Shown here piece after piece: positions 16,586 to 25,724 of a stretch of DNA of 43,505 nucleotides (position 1 is the stretch's first letter; every line of letters begins with the position of its first letter). The translations under genes were made by a program, and so were the position numbers. The stretch comes from Planctomycetota bacterium (GTDB lineage: Bacteria > Planctomycetota > Planctomycetia > Gemmatales > Gemmataceae): NCBI GenBank assembly GCA_016872605.1, contig VGZI01000029.1, positions 1 to 43,505 on the forward strand, given 5' to 3'. The notes beneath the pieces were generated by a model. The model worked only from the letters and a program-made list of their open reading frames with translations. It had not been told where the DNA came from and made no database searches.

Positions 16586-18154
16586 ATGGCAACGTCCCGA
16601 GCATTCAAGAGAAAATCGAAGCGTGACGACACGCCGTTGACCACGCATCAGCCGCTCCCCGAGAAGCCGCCCTCGATCGAGGAGGACGACCAGCCGACCG
16701 TAGCCCGCTTCCTGGCCATGATCGGGCTCTTTCTGACGGTCCTGGGCTTCCTGGCGATGTTCGCGCACCTCTGGCAGCGCACGTCGGCGATCTCCCCCGA
16801 CTGGGGATTTCGCTTCGCCACCGTCGGCTTGTGCCTGCTTCTCTACCACACCTTCGTCGAAAGCGATTTTCAATTTCGCCGACTCTACGGTTTCGCGGCC
16901 CTGGCGCTGATCGTCGTCGGCATCGTGCTCCGCCTGATGGCGTTCCGCACGGCGCCGGCCAGCGATCCGGGAAAATTCATGAACTGGTTCCTACTGTACG
17001 GTCTGCCCGCCCTGTCGATCGGGCTGATCGCCATCACGTGCGTCCTGCGAAATGAAGATGACCCGCAGTTCCGGCCCGTCCTTTTGAACGCGACGGGCAT
17101 CGTCGGCGCTTTGCTCATCGCAGTGGCCGTCGTTCAGGGGCTGCGCGATCTTCACTCGCTGGCAACCGAAGGCACAGCGTTGCTCATCCTCGGACTTCTC
17201 TACGTCAGCGCCTTCATCGGCCAAAGCGAGGAAGCGAGTGAACGGGCCTACTACGCTGCTGTCGGGTTGGGCGCGCTCGGCGCCATCGGGCTCGTCGGCG
17301 GCATCGTCGCCTCCGCGTTGCCCGGCAGCAATTTCTTCGTGCCACGCGGGCTCATCATCATCGGCATGTCGCTCGTCTACCTCACGATCTCGCTCGGCAT
17401 CTGCTGCGATTGGCCTGTCATCGTCATCGCCCGGCGCGAGGTCACCGCTTATTTCTACTCGCCGGTCGGCTACCTGGTCTTCCTCGGCATGACGGTCGTC
17501 GGCGGGTTCAGTTTTTATCTTTTTGCCGACCGCATGATCGGCGAAGGCGGGTTCGAGCCGGTCGTCGGCGTCTATATCTTCGCCATCGTGCCGGTTATCG
17601 CGCAGATGTTTATCTATCCCGTGATCACCATGCGGCTCTTTAGCGAGGAGCAACAATCGGGAACGCTCGAAGTGCTGCTGACGGCGCCGGTGAACGAGAT
17701 CAGCGTCGTCCTCGGCAAATTCCTGGCGGCCTGGATCTTCTACATGATGACCTGGCTCCCCTGGTGGTTTTATCTCGTCTCCATGCGCTATGTCGGACGC
17801 GAGTCGTTCGACTATCTTCCGATCATCAGCTTTTCCGCGGCGCTCGCCGTCGTCAGCGCGGGATTGCTCGCCATGGGGCTGTTCTTTTCCGCAATGACCA
17901 GCAATCAAATCATCGCTGCCGTGTTGACCTTCGTCGGCGTGATGATGCATCTGGTCTTCTACTTCGTCGGCAACCAGTTCCAGGCCGAGGGAGGCGCGCT
18001 TTCAGAAGTTTTCCGCGCCATCAATTTCCTCGACCTCTGGCAGAATACGCTGTCCGGCATCATCGCTCCGCGCTATCTGATGTTTCATGCGTCGGTAGCC
18101 GTATTCTTCGTGTTTTCCACGGTGAAGCTCTTGGAATCGCGACGTTGGAGTTAG
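16586..18154 (+). CDS. ABC-2 type permease, GldF-like, with N-terminal membrane extension
   Basis: A 522-residue integral membrane protein. The C-terminal half (about 285-522) is the ABC-2/GldF permease: ARREVTAYFYSPVGYLVFLG, the hallmark MRLFSEEQQSGTLEVLLTAP and VNEISVVLGKFLAAW, then four more hydrophobic helices ending in LLESRRWS. The N-terminal 280 residues add about seven further hydrophobic segments after a charged, Pro-rich leader; this extension is not in Bacteroidetes GldF (about 240 residues). It should pair with the ATPase at 15386 to drive export or mechanical work across the inner membrane. No cargo can be read from the sequence. Confidence 0.92.
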   Translation: MATSRAFKRKSKRDDTPLTTHQPLPEKPPSIEEDDQPTVARFLAMIGLFLTVLGFLAMFAHLWQRTSAISPDWGFRFATVGLCLLLYHTFVESDFQFRRLYGFAALALIVVGIVLRLMAFRTAPASDPGKFMNWFLLYGLPALSIGLIAITCVLRNEDDPQFRPVLLNATGIVGALLIAVAVVQGLRDLHSLATEGTALLILGLLYVSAFIGQSEEASERAYYAAVGLGALGAIGLVGGIVASALPGSNFFVPRGLIIIGMSLVYLTISLGICCDWPVIVIARREVTAYFYSPVGYLVFLGMTVVGGFSFYLFADRMIGEGGFEPVVGVYIFAIVPVIAQMFIYPVITMRLFSEEQQSGTLEVLLTAPVNEISVVLGKFLAAWIFYMMTWLPWWFYLVSMRYVGRESFDYLPIISFSAALAVVSAGLLAMGLFFSAMTSNQIIAAVLTFVGVMMHLVFYFVGNQFQAEGGALSEVFRAINFLDLWQNTLSGIIAPRYLMFHASVAVFFVFSTVKLLESRRWS

Positions 18155-18161
18155 AAGTAGG

Positions 18162-18200
18162 TCAGGCTTTCTGGCCTGACAGTCAGGTCAGAAAGCCTGA
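18162..18200. repeat. TCAGGCTTTCTGRCCTGA palindrome
   Basis: 18-bp arms at 18162-18179 and 18183-18200 pair with one mismatch around a 3-nt loop. It starts 7 bp after the permease stop and ends 35 bp before the GldG-like start. No other copy is in this window. Confidence 0.8.
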
Positions 18201-18235
18201 TTTGCGGGCTCTATGTGAAGACGGAGAGTTCATTC

Positions 18236-20830
18236 ATGCCAACCGCTGCCGATTCAAATACGTCAACGCCCTCGACGGCATCGACCCAATACGCAATCGC
18301 CACAACGGCGCTGGCGATCTTCATCGGCCTCGTTTGGGGCGCGCTGATGCTTGCCGTATTCGGGTATTGGATGCGGACCAAGTACGAAGGCCGCCTCCCG
18401 ATGGCGTCGGCGATCTTCCTTTATGCAAGCGGCGCGACCGCCATTCTGGCGGGCTGGCAAGGCTTCACGCTCTGGTTCAAGCAAGGAACGCCTGAAGAAA
18501 TAACCGCTAGGCTGCTGAACCAGCGCAATCTCTTCAGCTACGTCTTCCTCGCCGCCGGCATCGGCCTCGTCCTCATAGCCTTCTTGCTCGGCTTTGACAA
18601 GAAAACCGGGCCCGATTACACCTTCAACAAAGAGAACTTCGCGGAGACCTTCGGGGCCATCCTTTTCGGCTTGATCGCCTTGGCCGCGGGCTACTATTTG
18701 CAGCAACCCTACGAGGCGGAGGTTTCGCCGATTCAATTCCTGCTCGACATGGACCGGGTGATGAAGATGGGTCTCATCATCGTCGGCGCAGCGAGCCTGG
18801 GCGGTTTCGGCTATGGCCTTTATCGCGGCGCCTTTACGGCCTATTTCCCCGAGTTGCTTGCCCTTTTGTCGATGAGCATGCTCTGCCTTGCGTGTCTGCT
18901 GTGGCTCAATGCCGGCCAATTCGAGGAGTTCGGGATTCGCCTGTTCGTTCTGATCTTTGGCGGCTCCGTGGGCCTGATACTATTCTTGATGATCCTGTGC
19001 CGAGCGTATCTCTGGCGGCGCGACATCTTCACCGGCGGTCAGGTTGCCTGGCAAGGCCCCGACGCCTGGCATTTTTGGCTCTGCGCGTATGTGCTGTTCA
19101 TTTCGCTGGTGCTGATGTTCGTCAGCTTCAACCTGGCTCGAGCCGACATCCGCAAGAACGCCGTGCTGCGCCGCGTCATGTACGGCTACGACGCCATCGT
19201 GCAAGCGATGCTGCTGATCGGCATCCTGGGAATCCTCAACGTGGTCATCTACGCGATGTATCCCGGCAGCTACGACTGGACGCAAAGCCGCGGCGCCTAC
19301 GACCTGGCTCAGCGCACCAAGAACCTGCTAGCGAGCCTGAAAGAATCGGTCTACATTCGCGTGATCATGTCCAAGAACGATCCTCTGTACAAGGACGTCC
19401 AGAACCTTCTCGACAACTGCCAGGCCATCGCGGGCAAAGATCGGCTGAACGTCGATTCGTTTTCGCCCGATGCCGACCAAACACGTTACCTATCGTACTC
19501 CCAGAAGTTCCCGACGATTCTGCCGGCCCCAGGAAGCCGAAGCGGCGCCAGCGGCGTGCTGATCGTTTTCGGGGTCAACCCGGAAGCCTACACGCCCGAT
19601 CCGAAAAAGCCGGCGCCCGCTCACTCGTTCGTCACCAAGGAGAAGCTCTTCGACCCTGACCGGTTGCGTTCAACGGACAAGGAAAAGCCCGTGTACAGCT
19701 TCAAAGGGGAAGACGCTATTATCAAAGAACTCAAGTTCCTCGCCGAGGGACGCGTGCAACGCAAGGTGTACTTTCTCCAGGGGAACGACGAGATCGACAT
19801 CAGCGGCGCGAGCCTGGGGTTCCGGCGCGACGCTCGCGATAACTTTAGCAAGGTCAGCGCGAAGGAGTTGGTCGGAACGTTGACGGCCGACAATTACAAA
19901 GTCGTCGGCCTGACCTTTAGCGAAGACAAGCCGGGCAAGCGGGGGGACAACGTCCTCGCCAAGGAAGGAGCCGACAAAAAGAAAGAAATCCCCGAGGATT
20001 GCGACACACTTATCATCGCCGGCGCCGCCAAGCAGTTGACCACCGAAATTCTCGACGCCGTCGAGCGCTACATGGATCACCGGGACGGCAAGCTCATCGT
20101 TTTCCTGGATGTCTTCAGTGATGAATCGTGGACGAAGATGCAGAACAGCGGCATTGAAGGCTTGCTGGGGAAATATGGCGTCAAAGTAAGTGACGAGTAC
20201 CTGCTTGCCGTTCTGGGCAAGAACCGCAATCCGCATTTCATGCCCGCGTCGGGTCCCGATACCTCGGACAACGTCCTGGCACAACAGTTCAAAAGGCGTA
20301 CGGTCCTCATGCCGATCAGCGCCCGCGTCGTCCGGCCCGCGGAAGGCGGCGCCGGCAAGTTCAAGGCGGATGTCTTGCTTGACGTCGACCTGCCCGGGTT
20401 CCTGATTGTGGAGAAAGACCTCAAGTACATGGACCTCTCGGAAGCAATCAGCCGTGTGACGATTCTGTCCGCCGATCACGACATGCGTCGCAAGCTCGCC
20501 TCGGATGGTCCCGTCCCGGTGGCGGTCGCGGTCAGCGAAAAAGAAGCTCAGGGGGAAGCCGGCCAGCCCCGTCTCGTCGTGTTCGGAGACACCGAAATGA
20601 TCGCTGATCAGATCATCACCCGGCGCGACTCGATCAGTTACGACGTGATCATCAGTTCGCTCGACTGGCTTGCGAAACGTGAATCGATCGGTGCCAAGCC
20701 CAAGGACCATAGCCAGTACAAGCTCGATCAGAATGTCGATTTCTGGCGCATGGTGCTCACGCCCGGCTGGCTCTTGACCATCGTCATTATCGCCGCCGGC
20801 ATCGGCATTTGGCTCGTTCGGCGCAGGTAA
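18236..20830 (+). CDS. GldG-family ABC auxiliary membrane protein
   Basis: An 864-residue protein from the ATG at 18236, with GGAGAG at 18222-18227; a GTG at 18215 is possible but lacks a site. The first 350 residues hold about eight to nine hydrophobic helices. The large soluble region then has the GldG pattern: YDWTQSRGAYDLAQRTKNLLASL, VYIRVIMSKNDPLYKDVQNLL, a long middle with DTLIIAGAAKQLTTEILDAVERYM and GKLIVFLDVF (ABC_transp_aux fold), then VVFGDTEMIAD. One C-terminal helix follows (LTPGWLLTIVIIAAGIGIW) with the positive tail LVRRR. GldG-like proteins sit with GldA/GldF and are thought to couple the ATPase to a periplasmic partner. The gene lies directly upstream of the DUF4340 gene. Confidence 0.93.
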   Translation: MPTAADSNTSTPSTASTQYAIATTALAIFIGLVWGALMLAVFGYWMRTKYEGRLPMASAIFLYASGATAILAGWQGFTLWFKQGTPEEITARLLNQRNLFSYVFLAAGIGLVLIAFLLGFDKKTGPDYTFNKENFAETFGAILFGLIALAAGYYLQQPYEAEVSPIQFLLDMDRVMKMGLIIVGAASLGGFGYGLYRGAFTAYFPELLALLSMSMLCLACLLWLNAGQFEEFGIRLFVLIFGGSVGLILFLMILCRAYLWRRDIFTGGQVAWQGPDAWHFWLCAYVLFISLVLMFVSFNLARADIRKNAVLRRVMYGYDAIVQAMLLIGILGILNVVIYAMYPGSYDWTQSRGAYDLAQRTKNLLASLKESVYIRVIMSKNDPLYKDVQNLLDNCQAIAGKDRLNVDSFSPDADQTRYLSYSQKFPTILPAPGSRSGASGVLIVFGVNPEAYTPDPKKPAPAHSFVTKEKLFDPDRLRSTDKEKPVYSFKGEDAIIKELKFLAEGRVQRKVYFLQGNDEIDISGASLGFRRDARDNFSKVSAKELVGTLTADNYKVVGLTFSEDKPGKRGDNVLAKEGADKKKEIPEDCDTLIIAGAAKQLTTEILDAVERYMDHRDGKLIVFLDVFSDESWTKMQNSGIEGLLGKYGVKVSDEYLLAVLGKNRNPHFMPASGPDTSDNVLAQQFKRRTVLMPISARVVRPAEGGAGKFKADVLLDVDLPGFLIVEKDLKYMDLSEAISRVTILSADHDMRRKLASDGPVPVAVAVSEKEAQGEAGQPRLVVFGDTEMIADQIITRRDSISYDVIISSLDWLAKRESIGAKPKDHSQYKLDQNVDFWRMVLTPGWLLTIVIIAAGIGIWLVRRR

Positions 20831-20836
20831 CACACG

Positions 20837-20891
20837 TCAGAGCCTGAAGTGTAAGCGACGTGAATTCCTTCGCTTACGCTTCAGGCTCTGA
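20837..20891. repeat. TCAGAGCCTGAAG palindrome, copy 1 (intergenic)
   Basis: 22-nt arms (20837-20858 and 20870-20891), one mismatch, 11-nt loop. It begins with TCAGAGCCTGAAGTGTAAGC and ends in CTTCAGGCTCTGA. It lies between the GldG-like and DUF4340 genes. The same family is found inside the larE gene at 36532-36590. Confidence 0.88.
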
Positions 20892-20939
20892 TGAAACCAC
20901 TAACTTTGGACCCACAACCCTCGTTGAGGGATTTGCAAC

Positions 20940-23900
20940 ATGAACCTTCGCGTTACGACCTTGTTCTTCGCCTTGCTTCTGTCCATGCTCTGGATCTTCG
21001 GCCTGATGGTGGCTCACAAGAAGGCCGCCGGCGATGTCAGCTTCATCATGCCGTCGCTGCAGGGTAAAGAGGCGGACTTTACGTTCGAGAAAGTCACCGT
21101 CAAGCGGACGATCGAGAACGAGACGGTCGACGCCGAGTTCGTTTTCGAGGCCGACAAACGCTGGTATCACCACGAGGGCTCGCAGAAAGTCCGCCTCCTC
21201 GGCGTTCGCATCGACAACATCATCAAGCAGATCAAGGCCGCCAAGGCAGAGGAACACGCCGACGTCTATGCCGAACCCGCCAAATACGGCTTGAAGACAC
21301 CGCCGACCGTCGTGACGATTCACGGCAAGGTCCGCAATGAAGATCGTAAATGGGAGATCTTTGTCGGCAACGAGAGCGCGGGCAACTTCTACGTCAAAAC
21401 ATCCGATCGCGACGATCGTATCTTCGCCGTCGCCAAGCGCCATGTCGAGCCGATCTTTAACTGGAAGAACGCCACGCATCTGCGCGACAAGCGCCTGTTC
21501 GATTTCGTCGACATCGCCGTGACGCACATTGCCGTTCGAAAAGCCGACAAAGAGCTGGAACTGAAGAAGGCCGAGGGCCTGCGCTGGAATTTCGTCAAGC
21601 CGCCGAACATGGGCATCGCCGGTTTCGGGCCCCAGGAGCCGGAAAAGAAGGACCCGCACAAGAAGGAGCCGATCGTTCCGGTGGAGTCGCTCAACAGCGT
21701 GCAGGGCATGCTGACCAAGATCAAGGAAATCCACGTCGATGACGACGATCAGTTCGTCCCGCTCGGCAAGCCGGCGTCGACCTACGGTCTTGAGAAGGGC
21801 AAGGAGCACATGCGCATCTTCGTGCACTACGCCGACGACAAGGAGAAGAAAGAGTACGACGAGATCCTCCTCATCGGCGAAACCGTCAAGGCCGACAAGG
21901 AGACCTACTATTACGCCCGCATGGACGGCGACGACGGCGTCATGAAAATTCACGAGCGCTACTTGGAACCCGTTCTCGGTGCGCTCAATGACCCCGGCAA
22001 GATTCGCAGCCTCGACGTCGCCCATTTCGACAAGGACAAGGTCGATGTCGTCACGCTGAAGCATGGCAAGACTGAGTTCTCCTTCTTCAAACTCGAAGAG
22101 AAGGACGATTTCAATCCCGTTACGAAAAAGATGCAGCAGCACTGGCACATGCTCGAGGGCAAAGAAAAGAAGCGGGCCAGCGACTTGATGATTGACGCGT
22201 TGATGAACCAAGTCCTCGGCAAAAAAGCAATCGTCGAGTTTCCCAAGGGCACGGACGACGAGTTGAAGAAAAAGGAAGCCGACTGGGAACTCACCGATCC
22301 TCGCGTCGTTGTCAGCATCTACGAAAACGGCATTGAGCCTCCCAAGAAGGACGAGAAAAAAGAGGAAAAGAAAAAAGAAGACAAGGACGCAAAGAAGGAA
22401 GACAAGAAGGAGGACAAAAAAGATGAAAAAACGGAAGACCCGCTCCCTTTGCTGAAGGACAAACACAAGGCCGAAGTCACGCTGGCGATCGGCAAGACCG
22501 ACAAGGATACTGTCTACATCCGCCGAACACTGAAGGACGGCACCGTGACCTACTTTACGATGAAAAAGGAATTTCCCGAGGCGATCCTGCCGCGAGAGGG
22601 CGTGGCCCTGGGTTACCTCGATGCATCGCTGCCTAAATTGGCCGTTGACGACGTAACCGACATGACGCTCAAGCGGACCACTGAGAAGCCGAGCGAGACG
22701 CTTAGAATGCAGCGCCGCCACCACGAGGGCAAGCCGCTCTGGTTTGTCGTGGATGAAAAAGGCGAGAATCCCCGGCTTGCGGCCAGCACCCGCTCGGAGT
22801 TCGTGCTCAAACAATTTGCGTCGCTCAACGTCAAGAAATGGGTCAAGCTGATCGGCGAGAACGACGACCTGCAGAAGCTCGACCTCAAGCCGACGGTAAT
22901 CGCGACGATTACGGCGAAAAAGGAGATTGCCGGCGAGTACAGTGTGAAGGACAAGGACAAGGACGGTAAGGCGATGAAAGGACGCCCGGCCCACGGCGTT
23001 GTCGGCGTCGCAGCCATGGCATTCCACTCGCCCCTGGCTATCGCCGGTTACGCCGTCGGCGCACGAGAAGTCGATCCGGGCGAAACCATCACGATCGCGC
23101 TCGGCAAGGAAACCGACGACGAAAAGGACAAGCCGGGCGCATTCGCCACGCACAGCGGCAAGCCGAAGCTCCTGTTCCTCACCCACCCGGAGACCGGCAA
23201 GATGATCGTCAAGGAGGATCTCCGCGATCGCAGTTCGGTCCTTTACGCTCAGGTAGGCTTGGAAGCTGCCTACCGGGGCGCCACGGCGATCACTCCGATG
23301 GCGTCGCTCCTGGCGGGGCCGCCGTACTTCCCTGGCAACGTGCATGACTTCGATTACAAGAAGATCGCGCGGATCAACATGACCGTTCGCTCCCATGAAG
23401 TGCGCTCGTTCAGCTTCGAGCGTGCGGATCTGCCCAAGCCGCCGCCGCCCAAAGAGGAGAAGAAGAAGGATCCGCCCAAGGACGAGAAGAAGGTCGAAGC
23501 AGCCAAAGACAAGAAAGGCGCGGGCAAGGAAGAGAAGAAACTGACCCCCGCGGAAGAAGACAAGCTGTATTCGGAACAGTTCACCTGGAAGGACAAGTCG
23601 GGTCTTCAGGGATTCGACCTCGATCCCGAAAAGGTCGTACAACTTCTCAAGGACACGGCCAAACTGCAAGCTCAGCGATTTGTGTCCTTCAAGGACGCGA
23701 AGAAGGGCGAATTCAAGCCGCCGCCCGATCTCAAGCTGGAAAAGGAAAAGGCCACAATCGTGCTTGAGGTGATCATGGAAAACGGCCCGCCGCTGACGGT
23801 GATCGTTGGGACGCACTATCTGAACTACGGCTACTTCGCCACCACCGACGCCTGGCCCGGTACGGTGTTCTTCGTTTCGTCCCCGGCGTTCGTCGAAGCG

Positions 23901-23948
23901 ATCCTGCGCGGCCCGAGCCACTTCAGCAAGGAACGCATCGACGACTGA
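20940..23948 (+). CDS. DUF4340 domain-containing protein
   Basis: A 1002-residue protein with an N-terminal membrane anchor (TLFFALLLSMLWIFGLMVAH). It then has repeated DUF4340 modules: strands of the type DFTFEKVTVKRTI, helix KAAKAEEHADVYAEPAKYGL, VTIHGK, WEIFVGNES and RDDRIFAVAKRHVEPIF, LRDKRLFDF. Two Lys/Glu/Asp-rich, low-complexity linkers (about 465-500 and 835-870) separate the modules. DUF4340 proteins occur with GldG-like genes in many bacteria and are predicted to be periplasmic or extracytoplasmic partners of the ABC unit; their role is unknown. It is the last gene of the four-gene unit. A 1145-codon open frame on the opposite strand is a by-product of the GC-rich codon use. Confidence 0.9.
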   Translation: MNLRVTTLFFALLLSMLWIFGLMVAHKKAAGDVSFIMPSLQGKEADFTFEKVTVKRTIENETVDAEFVFEADKRWYHHEGSQKVRLLGVRIDNIIKQIKAAKAEEHADVYAEPAKYGLKTPPTVVTIHGKVRNEDRKWEIFVGNESAGNFYVKTSDRDDRIFAVAKRHVEPIFNWKNATHLRDKRLFDFVDIAVTHIAVRKADKELELKKAEGLRWNFVKPPNMGIAGFGPQEPEKKDPHKKEPIVPVESLNSVQGMLTKIKEIHVDDDDQFVPLGKPASTYGLEKGKEHMRIFVHYADDKEKKEYDEILLIGETVKADKETYYYARMDGDDGVMKIHERYLEPVLGALNDPGKIRSLDVAHFDKDKVDVVTLKHGKTEFSFFKLEEKDDFNPVTKKMQQHWHMLEGKEKKRASDLMIDALMNQVLGKKAIVEFPKGTDDELKKKEADWELTDPRVVVSIYENGIEPPKKDEKKEEKKKEDKDAKKEDKKEDKKDEKTEDPLPLLKDKHKAEVTLAIGKTDKDTVYIRRTLKDGTVTYFTMKKEFPEAILPREGVALGYLDASLPKLAVDDVTDMTLKRTTEKPSETLRMQRRHHEGKPLWFVVDEKGENPRLAASTRSEFVLKQFASLNVKKWVKLIGENDDLQKLDLKPTVIATITAKKEIAGEYSVKDKDKDGKAMKGRPAHGVVGVAAMAFHSPLAIAGYAVGAREVDPGETITIALGKETDDEKDKPGAFATHSGKPKLLFLTHPETGKMIVKEDLRDRSSVLYAQVGLEAAYRGATAITPMASLLAGPPYFPGNVHDFDYKKIARINMTVRSHEVRSFSFERADLPKPPPPKEEKKKDPPKDEKKVEAAKDKKGAGKEEKKLTPAEEDKLYSEQFTWKDKSGLQGFDLDPEKVVQLLKDTAKLQAQRFVSFKDAKKGEFKPPPDLKLEKEKATIVLEVIMENGPPLTVIVGTHYLNYGYFATTDAWPGTVFFVSSPAFVEAILRGPSHFSKERIDD

Positions 23949-23956
23949 CCATCCGT

Positions 23957-23998
23957 TTCGTTTAGCGTTCGCGCGGCGCCGCGCGGGCGCTAATCGAA
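23957..23998. repeat. GTTTAGC palindrome, copy 6
   Basis: 18-nt arms (23957-23974, 23981-23998) pair at 15 of 18 positions with a GGCGCC loop. The left arm starts TTCGTTTAGCG. It lies between the DUF4340 gene and def, closing the ABC unit. Confidence 0.72.
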
Positions 23999-24074
23999 GA
24001 TGGCTTCGACTTGCAAACCCCGCCTGAGCGCGAAATAATAAGGGAAGGAATCCACTCGCCTCGCAGGTAGCGCC

Positions 24075-24659
24075 ATGGCCCGAAAAATCGTTCATTATCC
24101 GCATCCCGCTCTGCGTCACAAGTCCAAGCCTGTCCGCACCATCGACAAGGAACTCCACCTGCAAATCGGCGAGATGAAGGAGCTCATGTATCTCGCCAAG
24201 GGCCTCGGCCTTGCGGCGCCACAAGTCGCGCTGCCATTTCAGCTTCTCGTCATGAACGTAAGCGGCGATCCGAAGCAGCCGGAGAAGGAAGAGGTCTTCC
24301 TGAATCCGCAAATCGTCGACAAGAAGGGAGCGATGGTCGGCGAGGAGGGCTGCCTTAGCTTTCCGGGGCTATTTCAGGATGTGCGGCGGTTTCAGACGAT
24401 CAAGGTGCGGGCGTACAACCTCAAGGGAGAGCCGGTCGAGAAGGTCGTCAGCGATCTGGAAGCCCGCGCCTGGCAGCACGAGATCGATCATCTCAACGGC
24501 GTCCTATTCATCGATATGATGGGCCCGGTCGCCCGCATTGCCGCCCGTACCTCGGTCAAGCAATTCGAGAAGGCGTTCCGAGAAGCACAGGCCAAAGGGG
24601 AGATACCGGCGGACCTGGAGATCGAAAAAGTGCTGGCGGCCATGGAGAGCATGCATTAA
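24075..24659 (+). CDS. def: Peptide deformylase
   Basis: A 194-residue protein with all three active-site blocks: GLGLAAPQ (about 43-50), EGCLSFPG (Cys93) and QHEIDHLNG (HEIDH at 135-139). Cys93 and the two His bind the catalytic metal, and Glu136 is the acid/base. It removes the N-formyl group from nascent proteins. fmt starts 20 bp downstream, so formylation and deformylation are co-encoded. It is slightly longer than E. coli Def, with an extra Lys-rich C-terminus. Confidence 0.97.
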   Translation: MARKIVHYPHPALRHKSKPVRTIDKELHLQIGEMKELMYLAKGLGLAAPQVALPFQLLVMNVSGDPKQPEKEEVFLNPQIVDKKGAMVGEEGCLSFPGLFQDVRRFQTIKVRAYNLKGEPVEKVVSDLEARAWQHEIDHLNGVLFIDMMGPVARIAARTSVKQFEKAFREAQAKGEIPADLEIEKVLAAMESMH

Positions 24660-24679
24660 CCGCTTGCGGCGTAACAACC

Positions 24680-25642
24680 ATGAAACTCGTGATGATGGGA
24701 ACGGGCTCTTTTGCCGAGCCGACGTTTCGCAAGCTCTTGGAAAGTTCACACCGAGTCGTCGGTCTGGTCACACAGCCGGACCGTGCCACGGGATCGCAGC
24801 GAGGATCTACGCGGCAGGCCGGCCAGCCGATGAAGGAACTCGCCATCGAGCGAGGCATCCCGGTACTGCAGCCCGAGAGCATTAACACTCCGGACGGCGT
24901 CACGGCCTTGCGAGCCCTGAATCCCGATCTGGTCGTCGTCGCCGCCTACGGACAAATTCTGTCCAAGGATATTCTTAGCGTCGCCCCGTTGGGCGGCATC
25001 AACGTTCACGCGTCGCTTCTGCCCAAGTATCGCGGGGCGGCCCCCATCAATTGGGCGATCTATCACGGCGAGACGCAATCGGGCGTCACCATCATCCGCA
25101 TGACCACGGGCCTCGATGCGGGCGACATGCTCGTTCAGGAAGCGATCGACATCCTGCCCAATGAGACTGCGGGGGAACTGGAGGCCCGCCTCGGCCCGCT
25201 CGGCGCGAAACTCGCCATCGAGACCGTCGACAAACTCGCCCAAGGCCCCAGCGCAGGAGTTCCGCAAGATAAGGGTCAGGTCACTAAGGCCCCGAAGCTA
25301 ACCAAAGAGCACGGCCTGATCGACTGGTCGCGGCCCGCTGCCGGAGTCGTCAACCAGATTCGCGCCATGCAACCCTGGCCAACGGCATACACATACCTGC
25401 ATCGCCAGGGTCATGAGCCATTGCGTGTAATCGTGTGCAGCGCCATGGTCACCGGACGCGCAAGCGACGGAATAGTGGGACAGGCCGTTGCCGACGGGTC
25501 GCGCCTCTTCGCTTGCAGCGCTGACGGCTGGATCGAGATCATCGAACTTCAACCTGCCGGAAAACGCCGCATGTCGGCCCAGGACTTTCTGCGTGGAAAT
25601 GCCATCCCGCCCGATGCCCGGTTCGGCAGCGAAAACGCGTGA
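24680..25642 (+). CDS. fmt: Methionyl-tRNA formyltransferase
   Basis: A 320-residue cytosolic enzyme that formylates initiator Met-tRNA using 10-formyl-tetrahydrofolate. N-terminal domain: MMGTGSFAEPTFRKLL, VTQPDRATGSQRG, DLVVVAAYGQILSKDIL, then the catalytic block NVHASLLPKYRGAAPINWAI with the Asn and His, and GETQSGVTI. A linker with KAPKLTKEHGLIDW leads to the C-terminal OB domain (PWPTAYTYL). It lies 20 bp after def and 82 bp before miaB, all on one strand. Confidence 0.97.
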   Translation: MKLVMMGTGSFAEPTFRKLLESSHRVVGLVTQPDRATGSQRGSTRQAGQPMKELAIERGIPVLQPESINTPDGVTALRALNPDLVVVAAYGQILSKDILSVAPLGGINVHASLLPKYRGAAPINWAIYHGETQSGVTIIRMTTGLDAGDMLVQEAIDILPNETAGELEARLGPLGAKLAIETVDKLAQGPSAGVPQDKGQVTKAPKLTKEHGLIDWSRPAAGVVNQIRAMQPWPTAYTYLHRQGHEPLRVIVCSAMVTGRASDGIVGQAVADGSRLFACSADGWIEIIELQPAGKRRMSAQDFLRGNAIPPDARFGSENA

Positions 25643-25724
25643 ACCATCAGCGTGCCTGCTGGTGTCCGTTTTCGGTAGAATGCAAAGTGATTGGATGGGC
25701 AGGGTGTAAACGAACTCGAAGACG

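Noticed and set aside
20874..24311. A 1145-codon open frame antisense to the DUF4340 and def genes
   Set aside because: It covers two well-supported plus-strand genes, and its sequence is the Leu/Val/Arg/Asp-rich composition that results from antisense reading of GC-rich, Lys/Glu-rich codons. It has no domain and no ribosome site.
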